Positions 11,034 to 23,275 are shown, numbered from the stretch's first letter. The stretch is DNA of 64,000 nucleotides from Anastrepha obliqua (GCF_027943255.1 NC_072894.1:82375601-82439600); one strand, 5' to 3'. The notes: generated by a model not told the origin, from the sequence alone. Made by a program: numbers and translations.

Positions 11034-11538
11034 GGCCTTTGCGTTCAAACGATCGAACTTGTTCAAATAAGTTATTGTCATTGTTTATTTCAGCTCAATC
11101 AAATCATGTGCTGCGTTTTAGCTCTCCGATGTTATCACCAATCGTCTTCATAGCAGCCGTTTCGGGTATTTGCTCGTTCGGCTATACATTCATTTTTTTG
11201 AGCAAGAATAAAAGGGCTATAGAGTCAAATGAGCCGGTTTGAACACGTATGATCCCGCATGAGTTTTTGCTTGTAACTAACGATAGCAAAGTAAAAGCAA
11301 AATTTTAAAGCAAAAACACTATATTTTCATATTTGTTTTTTTTCTTAAAACTTGTAATAAAACACGAAAGAAAATAATGTAAATAAGGAAACATTGCTGA
11401 AATCAACTAATCCTTTCAAATACGAAACGCAATTTACAGCGTACATTGTACGCCAACGCTCGTTTGCTCCAACATGTGCTATTTACAATAATGACAATTA
11501 CTTCTTGGAACAAGTTTGATCGTTTGAACGCAAAGGCC
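11034..11538. mobile_element. MITE with inverted termini GGCCTTTGCGTTCAAACGAT
   Basis: The two ends match over about 30 bases (GGCCTTTGCGTTCAAACGAT then C, A/G, AACTTGTTC) and remain similar further in (GTTATTGTCATT / GTAATTGTCATT). About 505 bp with no transposase. No convincing target-site duplication, so the superfamily is open. Confidence 0.65.
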
Positions 11539-12407
11539 AATGCTAATTTCATTCAATGCTGCTTTTTGTTCAATGATTAGATTTGACCCGAAGACATTAG
11601 ATCATACGTGTTGACTGAGCTGAACTACGCGTTCGCCTGCATGAGCTGACTGCACTTGACCAAATATTTTGGTTCAATTGACTGAATGTGAGCAAGAAAT
11701 TTAGCGTATGAACAACTCAAGAAAACAGTGAGCCATGCAGGTCTCTGATCTGCACTGCTTTGGTCATCTTGTTTGGCGTGCCAGATCGCCGTTTCGTGTA
11801 GGCCACCGTAAGCGACAAATTTCCTGCAATAACTACCAACAAGGGAACGCACTTGAAAGTTACAGTTAGTTTAATAATAATAGAGAGATTTTCATGAAAG
11901 CGAACATGAAATCGTTGGGACATCTACTATTCAATTTTGCGGCCACATCTCATACCAGGCGAATTTTACCTTCCTGGATTGTTCCAACTTGTTACGGTGT
12001 ATATCGGCTGATACCACGTTTTGCTACTAATGATAATTTTTTGATTTGAGCTCTTCTAAATTTAATTAACTGTTTACTGCAGTCACTGTAATTTCATGCG
12101 ATTCATTTGTATGATATCCTTGAAGCGTTCACTTAAGTCTAAATTTTTTACAACTTTTGGATGTGGAGAATATCAGACTATCTAAAAATAGGTGTGGCAC
12201 GGCTCGTTTCCCTCCACATTGAGGCTGTTTTGATTTATAAGCAGTTTCTGTAGTGTTGCTCTCAGCATACATTTTGTGGAATCTGAGCTGCCTTCTAGAT
12301 ACATCTGAGCCCATCTCTTTGAGGTAAAGGATTGATCACTCTGTACGCCAATCGCTGGACGCAATGGACTATTGAACAACATTCAGCGATAGATAAGGAG
12401 TAGGTAT
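11539..12407. other. Intergenic DNA
   Basis: No recognised gene. Short open frames on the minus strand (12129-12382) have no known domain. Confidence 0.4.
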
Positions 12408-12717
12408 TTTTATAAATACCAGAAGCATAAGACTATAGGTGCCAGGGCATAGTGATGGGTACCAGGGAATTGTAAGACAGACAAATTAGCGAGAGAGGGC
12501 TCTACCACTCGCCTCCCCTTGGTATGGAGATTGTAGAAAAGAATTTGCTCAAAATAGGGCGTCAGAGGGCGCTCAAAGACGCTACTTAATCGGTCATGGA
12601 AAAACGTCTCTATGTGAGTTGTCTTGATCACAGGCCACTGTCTCCTAGGTCGACATGCTCAAAGATTGAAAGTACCTCATTTCGACCATGGCAGAAGTTG
12701 CAAAAATGCCTAGTATG
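12408..12717 (+). pseudogene. Old LINE fragment (RNase H end and C-terminal Cys-rich region), left part
   Basis: Frames show VPGHS, then GNCKTDKLAREG after a frameshift, then VLITGHCLLGRHAQRLKVPH and GRSCKNA. This is a diverged relative of the LINE at 19856-22430. It is interrupted at 12733 by a younger LINE copy and appears to resume at 13330. Confidence 0.6.
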
Positions 12718-12732
12718 CTAGTAGACTTAGAT

Positions 12733-13314
12733 GAACTTGCAAGAACCGGTACAACGCTCGATCTCGAACCGGATAAGGCGCTGATACCCATGCCCATAGT
12801 CAGATGTAAATTACTTATAGACAGGGAAACCATCAAAAAGGTAAATACAATCTGGCAAAACCTCACAACATGCGAACTAAGCAGACAGACATGGCCGAAC
12901 TGGAACAGCGGTCGATCGAAGATCTTGCTAAGATTCAACAGAGAATCTATAAGAAAAATGATAGGTGTATTAACAGGTCATTGTTTAATAGGCAGCCACG
13001 CTAGAAGGTTAGGACTACCTTACTTCGATTTCTGTAGAAGCTGTCTAAATACAGAAGAAGAGGAAACAGTCAGACACCTTTTATGTGAGTGTGAAAGCCT
13101 AGCTATGAGAAGGCTGCGCACTCTCGATACAGCATTTCTAACCGATGTAGCGGATATAGCCCATCTAAAGCTAACGAAGCTCTGCTCGTTTATTAAAGCA
13201 ACCGGATGGTTCGAAAAGGAACACGTAGAGTAAGGATAAGCTCCAGTGGTATCACAATGGACCTGCCGAAGGTCTAAGTGTGTCTTACGACAACCACCCT
13301 ACCTACCTACCTAT
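12733..13314 (+). mobile_element. Young 5'-truncated LINE (RT/RNase H type), nested in an older LINE
   Basis: Encodes only the C-terminal part of the LINE polyprotein, from DELARTGTTLDLEPDKAL to WFEKEHVE plus stop. It carries the Cys/His cluster CRSCLN...TVRHLLCECE. It is almost identical to the end of the minus-strand copy at 19856-22430, so the insertion is recent. It ends in a 3' tail of ACCT repeats. A 15-bp target-site duplication flanks it: CTAGTAGACTTAGAT at 12718-12732 and CTAGTAGGCTTAGAT at 13315-13329, one mismatch. Confidence 0.85.
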
Positions 13315-13329
13315 CTAGTAGGCTTAGAT

Positions 13330-13515
13330 ACTCTGGCCTATCGTTCTTGAATGGTATTGGACCTTAGGGATATACGTAAGTGTAAGCCAAATCAATGGGT
13401 TTGCAGTTAAAACAAAATTGTTTAACGAGGATTAGCAGGTAAACGGCTGCTGTGGGTCGGCAACGGTCTAAGTGAGTTGGTTTAAAGACAGCCTGCCACT
13501 TCTACCTACCTACCT
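13330..13515 (+). repeat. Old LINE fragment, right part and 3' UTR
   Basis: Continues the older LINE after the nested insertion. It ends in its own ACCTACCTACCT tail near 13502-13514, the same type of tail as the young copy. Confidence 0.45.
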
Positions 13516-13864
13516 CCCATTCTCTGGAAATATTATAGAAAATTGATATTTTGAATATTCCAGGCCATCGTCTGGCTGTCTTTGGCCGGATATAAATCTG
13601 TTTCGTTCCACATGTTTAATAACCAATAAAATTTTAAAGAATAATACATTTTTAAATAATAATAATAAATTTAAAATCTCGTGCGGGCAACTTTTCCATA
13701 AATTTGGGCTTAACAAAGTAAGCTTATCAAATTATTCAGATAAGTAGAAACTCGAACTCGAATAACATAATTCTAATTTCGGTAAAATTATGACAGATTT
13801 TTGGAAAGATATAAAAAATTAGGTTAAAGCAATAGTAGTCTCGTTTCATATATGCGCATATGTA

Positions 13865-14700
13865 CATTCTGTCAAAAAAGAACCGAGAATTGTTCAATAA
13901 AACGCAAAATAATTGTTTAATCCGCAAAATTTATTTTCTCGTCTTCAAAATAGGCTACAATCGAAGCAATACACATATGACAATGGTTAGTCCAGTCATT
14001 AAAGCACCTTTTAAAAGTGTTTGAGGAGATCTTTTTCATCTCCTTCAACGAATTCTCCTTAAGTGGCAATTTAAGTTTTGCGAAAAGGGAAAAGCCACAG
14101 GGGGCTAATTTCGTTGAATACTGTGGTTGTTCGATGAGATTTGTCGAATTTTTGGCCAAAAAAATGTTCTCAACAAAAGCCATGTAAGACGGTTCGTTAT
14201 CATGGTGCAAGATCCATGAGTTTTCTTTCCATAAATTGAGCCGCATATTCTCTCTCAAACGTCGCATAACTTCCCAATAATATTCTTTATTTACCGTAGA
14301 AGCATTTGGAAAATCAAAGAAAACGAGTAGTATCTCTTTCACTTTTGACCGACTTTGACGTGGTTTTTTGGGGTTCGGCTCATATGGACAGCGCCATTCA
14401 GCCGCTTGTTGACGCGTTTGCATGTCAAACTCATATACCCACGGCTTACGAAATCCCGTTCAAAACACAAAATTTAAGACAAATTCTTGGTTCGATATTT
14501 TTATCCATAGTGAAAATTGCAGAGCACACCTGCGGTTGACTGATATAATTAAATACCAAAACAAGTTGATTGCCAGGCCACGCTCAAACACTGCGACACT
14601 ATAGAGGATAGTTGTACCAAAATTCCAGCAAAAAAATTTAGACATATGTACAACGCGCGCTTTTTAACTCAACAATTCTCGATAATTTTTTGAAAGAATG
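13865..14700 (-). mobile_element. Mariner (DD34D) element, deleted and dead
   Basis: Bounded by inverted termini beginning CATTCTGTCAAAAAA and CATTCTTTCAAAAAA with TA on both sides (13863-13864, 14701-14702). The minus frame 14423-13917 reads the last half of a mariner transposase (VNKEYYWEVMRRLRE, ILHHDNEPSY). The last catalytic region reads STKLAPCGF, so the usual acidic residues are lost. At 836 bp it is shorter than the usual 1.3 kb. Confidence 0.8.
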
Positions 14701-14713
14701 TACATATGTATTA

Positions 14714-14962
14714 GGGTGCTTCGTACGAGTCTATGGCCAACATTTCTTATTTGTTTTTTATCACATGCCATGCCATATTCTAATTTTCTAACTGATTAAT
14801 TTTGCATACGATAAGTTGTAGGAAAGCATATTTGAAACTTTGACTATAAAACTAAATTTAAAAAAATAAAATAAAAAAATTATGCGTTCGTTATTTAGGG
14901 GATAGAAGCGATTGGCGAGATGACGCAGTTGCCTTTTGAAAGTTGAAAATTAAGAAGCACCC
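14714..14962. mobile_element. 249-bp MITE with TIR GGGTGCTTC and TA target duplication
   Basis: Begins GGGTGCTTC after TA and ends GAAGCACCC before TA. There is no coding content. TA duplication suggests mobilisation by a Tc1/mariner transposase. It lies 13 bp from the mariner relic at 13865-14700. Confidence 0.55.
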
Positions 14963-15730
14963 TAGGTAAGGTTAGTAAGGTTGCTTGTTTAAGACAAGAC
15001 ACTCGGTGGCCCTGAGGCCTTACCTAATCCAGTTGCTTAAACCACTTAGATCTGTTTATGAAGGTAACTAGTCCCTCCAGAGAAACATTTTGCAAATTTC
15101 CCAGGCCCTTAAAAAAATAATCGCTAAGATATTTGGCACTTCTTCTTTGAAGTGCAGGACATTCGCAGAAGAGGTGTTGTACCGACTCTATTTCTTCTTC
15201 ATCTCCACAGCTCCTGCAGAAGTCATTATGAGGTACACTCATTCTACTGGCCTAGCCAATAGTGCAGTGACCCGTTATAACATGTGTGAGCTGGTAGTTG
15301 ATCTGTTGAATACAAGCAGACATTTTCTCCTTTTAAGATTCAGTTTTGGCCAGAGCGCTTTCGATACCCTACAGTTAGTAGTCACCTTCTATTGGTTTCC
15401 GCGATTACGCTCAGGTCAATTGCAGTGCGAGCTAGGTTAAGCTCAGAACCTATCCATGCACACTCATCCGCTCTTTAATTTCATGTTGTGTTTTTGGATG
15501 AACGAGAGCGACCTCCTGCATTCTTTAACACATCTTGAATTGATGCGCGTTGAAGCCAATGCTTTGATCGCTGCTTGACTATCAACAAAAAATGGTAAGG
15601 TTTGCTGCAGGTAAGTCCATCAGTCTTATCGTTTTTGCTGCTTGGTCTATAGCGAAGATCTCAGCTTGCAAGCCTCTGCACCAGTCTGGGAGTCTAAATG
15701 AGGAATTTAAAGATAGGGTTTCGCTCTACA
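14963..15730 (-). pseudogene. LINE fragment with RNase H and C-terminal Cys cluster
   Basis: On the minus strand, frames show RLPDWCRGLQAEIFAIDQAA (RNase H), VDSQ.AIKAL, then MSVPHNDFCRSCGDEEEIES and VQHLFCECPALQRR...WFKQLD. It is related to, but clearly different from, the 19856-22430 LINE family. Frames are broken. Confidence 0.65.
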
Positions 15731-15732
15731 AT

Positions 15733-16413
15733 CAATTTCGGGCCCCCAAATTTTAAAATAAGCTATCTTTAGTTAATAAGAAGTAAATCTGAAGATACTA
15801 TTTAGTATGATATTTAGGATAATACTTTAGTATAAATGTTATTTTTTTTAACAGACCGGTACTTGTGAATTTTTGGGACGAAAAACTAATTTTTCATATC
15901 TATTCTTCATTTAAAAAATCCCAAGAAGGCGCTACAAAGCTAATTATTGCAATTATTTAATATTGTAAGAGGGGAAGTGATTTTAGGGAATTTTTTTAAA
16001 TGAAAAAAAAGAAAAAACTAATTGATGTAATTATTTAATATTGTAACAGGGAAAAGTGACTGTATGGAATTTCATTATATGTATCTAAATCAAAGTAAAA
16101 CTAAAGAACAATTAAGTTTTGCAATATTTCAAAAAATTATTTCCATTTTTATATAATTAACAACGATATTACAGATATTTTGACTTTAAATCCTCATTAC
16201 TTTTTTCTACTTTTTGTCTTCATAACCAGAACTGCATAAATACATATGCATATATAAGTGACGCTTACAGCTTTTTTGGGTATTTGACTGAACTCCTCCT
16301 CTAATTTATGGTGTGCCTCTTAATATTTTTCCATAATTTTCCATAATCATAACTGCCTCGCTATTTTCTTATTGTTTAATAGCTTATTTGACAATTTGGG
16401 GGCCTCAAAATTG
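15733..16413. repeat. Candidate MITE with 35-bp imperfect inverted ends
   Basis: 15733-15767 (CAATTTCGGGCCCCCAAATT...) matches the reverse complement of 16379-16413 with a few mismatches. Inside are two direct copies of CAATTATTTAATATTGTAA (near 15948 and 16028) and a SINE scrap (16273-16337). No target duplication was found. Confidence 0.4.
16273..16337 (-). repeat. SINE 3' fragment
   Basis: TTTTTTGGGTATTTGACTGA and CTCCTCTAATTTATGGTGTG match the 3' third of the SINE family in minus orientation, with many changes. Confidence 0.4.
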
Positions 16414-16834
16414 ACTTAAGAGTTATGCTGCACTTGACTTTTTTCATAGAATTGTGTATAGAATCCGAATCTGCTAGTAACGATGTTGACAAAAATCGTT
16501 CCATACAAGTTGACGCGCCCTAATGTATTGTTCATACATACGTACATAATGATTTTAAATTTAGAAAAAATATTTGTTGTATCATTCTGCCCCGCTTAAC
16601 CACTTTTCACTGAAAAAATTTTCGCTCGAATTTAGAAATTTCTGCACTTGCTCATATAGGTATGTACCCTCAAACACTAGTGCGCACAAGGGCATTATAA
16701 TTTTGTTCGCATAACGGTTTTATGTAATTGCATTTGTATATATTAAAAGGTTCCGAATGATAGGACGAATCGTTAAGCCTTGTCTGTTCATATGGCCGTC
16801 TGTCAATGCACACGAGAACTCGAATAAATATTAA

Positions 16835-17528
16835 GGGGTCGCGGTGATCTAGAGCACGAAAATGTACGGTATTTTCAGGAATTTTTTTACAATAAAAATA
16901 AGAAAAACGATATTTAAAATTTTTAGGCTTTTTATTTAACTTCTCTTACATTCAAAAATGAAAAGTTTTTTTTATTTAATAGTAATAAATAATTTTAAAA
17001 ATGGCGCTGAAGTTAACCCTCCCGAAATATTGGACCTGGACGGTGTTGTCAGTTTTGACTCTTCTATTCATCTGAAACACAAAAACCAAAAAAATTATTT
17101 ATCAGTATGACTGTAGCTATGTCCCGTACTAGAATAAACAGAAAAATTGACGAAATGGCACGGTTTTGAATTTGACACTCTAAAAATAGTTTTTTTTTCA
17201 GCTTTTAAAAAAAAACCAAATAATTGAAATAATAGTATAATTTTAGCACGGCCGATAACCATTGATGTTGTGAACAACATATTCAAATTTCAGGCGATTC
17301 GGTTGAATAGTTTTTTTTTTTGACAACATCAGGTCGTTTCGAGATGAATGAGTTAAAAGTTTGCGGTACAGGAGCGCGTGGACCGCTCTATACTTAATTA
17401 ATGTTCTGTAGAAGCTATAATATTGGGAATTTCCGTATGAAAATTCCACAGTATATTCTTAAGATACTTTTGAAATATCGAAAAAACAAAAAATCGAATT
17501 TTTCAAATTTCTAGACCACCAGGGCCCC
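16835..17528. mobile_element. Degraded piggyBac-like MITE
   Basis: Starts right after TTAA (16831-16834) with GGGGTCGCGGTGATCTAGA. The far end, read in reverse, is GGGGCCCTGGTGGTCTAGA. Inside, TATTTTCAGGAATTTTTTT resembles the element at 31708-32427, which also sits in TTAA. The second TTAA has been lost. Confidence 0.4.
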
Positions 17529-18039
17529 ACATATTTCAATGAAATTCGGTACACATATTACTTGTAGTATTTTTCTAAGGCAGTTTGGTATTGAAAATGG
17601 CTGAAATAGGCCCATAACTACGCTCACCTCTTACATAACCGTAATTTAGAAAAAAAGAAACAAAAACCTGATATTTCTGTAATAAATAAAGTAAAATTAC
17701 TGACAATCGGAATAAATGATGAAACCAAAAACGAAATACGACGCAAGTTGGTATACTGTTGGTACACGTATTGCTCTTAACCTCATTCAACTGACCTAAA
17801 TAATATTGAAATTGGATAAAAACCTTATTCGCATTTTTTTATGTCAAGGCAAAATTTCTGCCCGTCTCTCCGGCTTTAACTCACCTAGTCTATGAGTTGA
17901 CATGAGGAACTCTGTTTATTTGCTTTTCATATGTATTTTATAGAACTTAATTTTAGCACACCTGCGCTGGTGGCACTTTGCGCGGTGTTTGCAATTGAGA
18001 CTGCTGTTTGTCTACAGAGACAACCACGGAGTAGAACTA
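17529..18039. other. Intergenic DNA
   Basis: Nothing recognised between the piggyBac-like repeat and the rosa-type element. Confidence 0.4.
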
Positions 18040-19344
18040 AGGGATGATATTTTAGCTATTATCTTTTTTAATAGTTGGTTTAAACAGCTGACGCACGTTT
18101 CGTGTTTTGTTTCGCTACCAAACATCTTCAGTTTGGTCTATAATTTAACCATGAATCGTCTTACAAACGAACAACACTTGCAAATCATTGAATTTTATTA
18201 TAAAAATGCGTGTTCTGTAACGAAATTTATCGCGCGCTTCTTCCATTTTATGGTCAGTTTAATCGACCCACTGAAGCGGCTATTCGAGCTATTGTGACTA
18301 AATTTAGAACCAAATTTACATTATTGGATATCAAACCACCAACGCGCTTACGTAGAGTGCGAACTGAAGAAAATATCGCAGCTGTATCGGCCAGTGTTAA
18401 TGATGACCATCAATTATCGATTCGTCGCCGTTCGCAGCAATTGGGCCTCTGTTACTCAACAACGTGGAAAATTTTGCGAAAGGATTTAGGTGTGAAACCT
18501 TTCAAAATACAGTTGGTGCAATAATTGAAGCCGAATGACCTACCGCAACGCAGAATTTCTGGTGGATGGGCTCTTGGAAAGTTGGCTGAAGATCCACTTT
18601 TTTTATCGAAAAATTGTGTTCAGCGCCGAAGCTCATTTTTGGATCAATGGGTACGTAAATAAGCAGAATTGTCGATTTTGAAGTGAAGATGAGCCAGAAG
18701 AATTGCAAGAGCTACCAATGTATCCAGAAAAGGTCAAAGTTTGGTGCGGTTTATGGGCTGGAGGTATCATTGGACCGTACTTCTTCAAAGATGCTGCGAA
18801 TCGTAACGTAACTGTGAATGGTGAGCGCTACCGTGAAATGATATCGAACCTTTTTTGCCCAAAATGCAAGAGCTTGACTTGCATGACATGTGGTTTCAGC
18901 AAGACGATGCCACATGCCACACAGCATGCGTAACAATGGACTTGTTGAGAGGCGAGTTCGGTGAACATTTTATTTCACGTTCGGGACCTGTCAATTGGCC
19001 ACCCAGATCGTGCGATATAACACCTTTAGATTATTTTTTGTGGGGCTATGTTAAAGCGCATGTCTATTCAGACAAGCCAGCTTCAATTAACGCATTGGAA
19101 GACAACATTAAAGCATTTATATGTGAGATACCGGCCGAAACATTGGAAAGAGTATGCAAAAATTGGACTAAGCGGATGGACCATTTGAAGCGCAGTCGCG
19201 GTCAACATTTGCATGAAATAATCCTCAAACATCAAATTATATGGACTGTACTATCGATTTAAATAAAAATTTCATGCATTTTTCTGAATTTCACATGTGT
19301 GTTTTTTTGAAAAATTTTCTTATAGCTCTTAAAAAATCACCCTT
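18040..19344 (+). mobile_element. rosa-type (DD41D) Tc1/mariner element, full span, inactive
   Basis: About 1.3 kb between TA dinucleotides, with ends AGGGATGATATTTTAGC and, inverted, AAGGGTGATTTTTTAAGAGC. The transposase starts MNRLTNEQHLQIIEFYYKNA and runs through a helix-turn-helix region to the catalytic C-terminus. From the Asp of QQDDATCH to the Asp of PLDYFLWG there are 41 residues, the DD41D signature. Several stops and frameshifts break it, including after KIQLVQ and within the first catalytic region. Confidence 0.82.
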
Positions 19345-19855
19345 TATAATATACGTATGAAATTGTGCTGATATGTGCAGACTTTCATGTTACCTTTTTT
19401 TGGAAAACGCCATTTTTTCCTTTTTTGAAATCGCGAAGCAGCGGTTATGCGAAATTGATAATTCGACAAATAGACTTAGGTATGTGTTAGTATTCGTTGT
19501 ATGTATCATAGTTTAAAAAATTTCAGTGGAGTATATGGATAAACAGATTGCAAATATTTAAAACGACCTCTAAGCAATCCCATCACTCTTTCAACGAAAA
19601 GGTTCTAATTCATGGCCGGAACACTTATTAACCAGGAAGTGTGGTCACCGATTTTATAACTAAATAAAAGACACGGTTTTATACTGTATGAATTGAAAAC
19701 CAAAAGAATTATGGCTTGATCCCGGATGACAAGCATCAGCAACTTTTATAAACATTTTATATAGTACAATATACCTACAAATGTTCCAATGTGAATTTTG
19801 TATATATGTTAGCAGTACAAAAGACATTATTTAACTTGGCATCATCGCAATGACG
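19345..19855. other. Intergenic DNA
   Basis: A+T-rich spacer between the rosa-type element and the LINE. Nothing recognised. Confidence 0.4.
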
Positions 19856-22430
19856 TTAGGTAGGTAGGGTGGTTGTCGCAAGACACACTTAGACCTTCGG
19901 CAGGTCCATTGTGATACCACTGGAGCTTATCCTTACTCTACGTGTTCCTTTTCAAACCATCCGGTTGCTTTAATAAACGAGCAGAGCTTCGTTAGTTTTA
20001 GATGGGCTATGTCCGCTACATCGGTTAGAAATGCTGTATCGAGAGTGCGCAGCCTTCTCATAGCTAGGCTTTCACACTCACATAAAAGGTGTCTGACTGT
20101 TTCCTCTTCTTCCGTATTAAGACAGCTTCTACAGAAATCGAAGTAAGGGAGTCCTAACCTTCTAGCGTGGCTGCCTATTAAGCAATGACCAGTTAAAACA
20201 CCTATCATTTTTCTTATAGATTCTCTGTTGAATCGTAGCAAGATCTTCGATCGACCGCTGTTCCAGTTCGGCCATGTCTGTCTGCTTAGTTCGCATGTTG
20301 TGAGGTTTTGCCAGATTGTATTTACCTTTTTGATGGTTTCCCTGTCTATAAGTAATTTACAAGTGGCTATGGGCATGGGTATCAGCGCCTTATCCGGTTC
20401 GAGACCGAGCGTTGTACCGGTTCTTGCAAGTTCATCCGCCTTACAATTTCCTGCAATGTTTCTGTGGCCTGGCACCCAGATAAGGTGCACCTTGTAGCAC
20501 TTAGATACGTCATCTAGTAGTTTAAAACATTCTAGAACTGTTTTTGACGAGTGTGTTTTTGATTCCAGCGCTTTTATTGCTGCTTGACTGTCCGAGTAAA
20601 TGAAGACTTTATTTGCGGATAATACTCTCGTTTTTATCTCTTTAAGTCCCTCTTTTATGGCAGTGACTTCCGCCTGAAATACACTGCAATGATCAGGCAA
20701 GCGAAATGATTGGCATACTCCGAGTTTGTCGGAGTAGACCCCTCCGCCTACTTGGTTGTCTAGTTTTGAGCCATCTGTGTAGATGTTTAAGTCATTTATC
20801 TTGACAATGAGCCCGTTATCCCATTCCTCTTTGGAAGGAAATACTGTGACAAAGGATTTATCGAAATTGATGTCCTTGGTCCTACAGAAATCCGTTGTGC
20901 TGGGAATGCAGGGGAATTGTTCTAAAATTGAGGAGTGCCCTCTTTGGTACGTTCTGAGTAGGCCGATTTCTCTTAGTCTGAGAGTTGCTTTGGCAGCTGT
21001 TTGCTTACCGTACTGCTCTATTGGTAAAATGTTAAGAATAATATTTAGTGCATCTGTGGGTGTGGTTCTGAGGGCCCCGCAGATGCAAAGACTGGCCATT
21101 CTTTGTACGTGTGCCATGGTTCTTTTGACGTACAATTTATCTAAAGCTGGCCATCATACTAATATGCCGTATGTTAGGATTGGTCTGACAATTGCCGTGT
21201 AAAGCCAGTATACGATAGATGGGGAGAGACCCCAACTTAGTCCTATTAGCTGTTTACAAGAGTATAGTGCTATTGTCGCCCTTTTTACTCTATCTTCGAC
21301 ATTTGCCTTCCATGTTAGCTTTCGGTCTAGTATTAGACCTAGGTAGCGGGCCTCATCACTGAATGACAGTGCCGTTCCACCTAGAGTCGGAGGAGTTATA
21401 TTTGGAATTTTGTGTTTCCTGGTAAATAGGATGAGTTCAGTTTTACTGGGGTTGACGCTTAGCCCATTTGCTTTTGACCAGTTTTCAACCATGTTTAGTA
21501 AATTCTGCATGACTTCTATGAGTGTATTGGGGAATTTCCCCCTTACTACCAATGCAACATCGTCCGCATAGGCTACAACGTGTTGTCCTCTCTCCTCTAG
21601 GCTCTTTAGCAATGAGTTTAGTGCCAGCACCCATAGGAGAGGGGACAGCACACCGCCGTGAGGTGTTCCTCTGCTAACTTTTTTCTTGATCTCTGAGTCC
21701 CCTAGGGTTGCGATCACCAATCTGCCCAAGAGCATGTTTTTGATGAACTCAACCAGGGCGCCAGAGATCCCGAAGTCCGTCAGTGCCTTTATTATGGTTT
21801 CCGGTAGGATGTTGTTGAATGCGCCCTCGATATCTAGGAAGGCTACCAGTGTGAATTCTTTATTATACATTGACTTCTCGATTTCTGTAACAAGTGAGTT
21901 AAGTGCTGTTTCGGTTGATTTCCCTTTACAGTACGCATGTTGTGAGATGCTGAGCTTATAAGGGGTGATGTTAGCCCTAATATGCTCTTCTAAAATTCTT
22001 TCTAATGTTTTTAGCAGAAAGGAGGATAGGCTTATTGGCCTGAAATCCTTAGGTGTCGTGTGTGAACTTTTTCCCGCTTTAGGGATAAAGACCACTTTTA
22101 CCTCTTTCCATGTTGATGGGACACTTTTCAGTTTCAGAGCGGCCTTAAATATGACCGTCAACCACTCCATGATGTAGTTTAGTGAATGTTGTATTTGGGC
22201 CGGGAATAATCCATCTGGGCCCGGTGATTTAAATGGTTTGAACGTGTTCACTGCCCAGGCTATCTTAGTTTCAGTGATTATTTCTTCAATGTCAGAGTTT
22301 GGTCTTTCTGTACCATTGTTGATTAACACGTTAGATGATTCGTTGCTGGGAAAGTGTGTGTCCACTAGCAACTTCAGAGTTTCGTCACTCGAAGTAGTCC
22401 AACTCCTGTCCGGTTTTTGGAGGCGTTAAA
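19856..22430 (-). mobile_element. Non-LTR retrotransposon (LINE) with RT, RNase H and Cys-rich C-terminus; 5' truncated
   Basis: The minus-strand protein from about 22430 to 19933 has reverse transcriptase motifs (FRPISLSSFLLKTLERI, AFLDIEGAFNNI, GTPHGGVLSPLLW, YADDVAL). RNase H follows (TDGSKLD, AEVTAIKEGL, SDSQAAIKAL, VPGHRNIAGNCKADELA), then a Cys/His cluster (CRSCLN...HLLCECE). RT plus RNase H without an LTR places it in the I/R1/LOA group. The endonuclease and ORF1 are missing. One in-frame TGA at 21154-21156 stands where a Trp would be expected (YGILV*WPALDK); otherwise the frame is open for about 800 codons. The 3' end has the ACCTACCTA tail. Confidence 0.9.
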
Positions 22431-23267
22431 ACCATTCCAATTTATTATAAATACTAATGCTCATGGTCTCAACTAGGCTGGCTATCATCATATTGAGTCC
22501 TTCCAACTACCCACTTTGGGTACCGTGTGGGTAAGATATTTATCACTTCTTTGAAAATTTAAGACACCACCGTTCTATATATTACAATATGTAAATCTCT
22601 TCCAAAATATCTTTGGAATCCTGCTTCCGCAAGAAATCTCAACGTGGCTGGTAATTTCAGCCCAGCGGGAATTGACGGCAACTCTATACACTTAATAATA
22701 CTCTGCAAAGTGTTTTTTGTTTTTTTATCCTGTGCTATGCAGAGGCAAAAGTTGATTCTGCTTTGTATATGCACCTCATAGGCTCTGGAATATTCGGTGG
22801 ATCGGAGAGTCTCTGCTCAACTTTCTTCTGACTTTCCAGGTTGTTTGTTTAAATAGAAGTTTTTGTTCTCCGATAATCAACTGTTTCGGATTTAACTTCA
22901 AACCTCATTGAAAAGGCGTAAATTGACACCTCGATATCGGAATGAAATCACGAGATTTCTAGCACATGCCCAACAATAATCTTTTTTCTCAGAACGGGAG
23001 ATGAGAAGCTTCAATACCAAAAAATATGGGTCAACTTAAGTACAAATTTCAAATGAATATTTTTTTATCGACATATGCATTTGTGTTTACGTATGCATAC
23101 ATATGTACATATACATAAATAATATTTCAAATAAATACTGACATACTTATATACAGCATGGTGCACACATACATATTTGCTCAGGTGAAAATTAGATACA
23201 TACATATGTATGTAAACCGCAGATGGGAAGTTTCTTGAATTGTAGTAAAACATTTCCGGAAAATCGA
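22431..23267. other. Intergenic DNA upstream of GalNAc-transferase gene 2
   Basis: A+T-rich with TACATATGTA-type microsatellite near 23085-23215. No gene seen. Promoter elements of gene 2 are expected at its right end. Confidence 0.45.
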
Positions 23268-23269
23268 TC

Positions 23270-23275
23270 TCAGTT
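23270..23275 (+). promoter_or_regulatory. Candidate initiator (TCAGTT) for GalNAc-transferase gene 2
   Basis: TCAGTT lies about 98 bp before the preferred ATG, mirroring gene 1. A GTTG core sits at the position of a downstream promoter element (about +29). Both motifs are short. Confidence 0.25.

Noticed and set aside
12688..13233. 181-codon open frame as a possible host gene
   Set aside because: It is the C-terminus of the LINE at 19933-22371 with a few upstream codons from an older LINE, and it is flanked by a target-site duplication.
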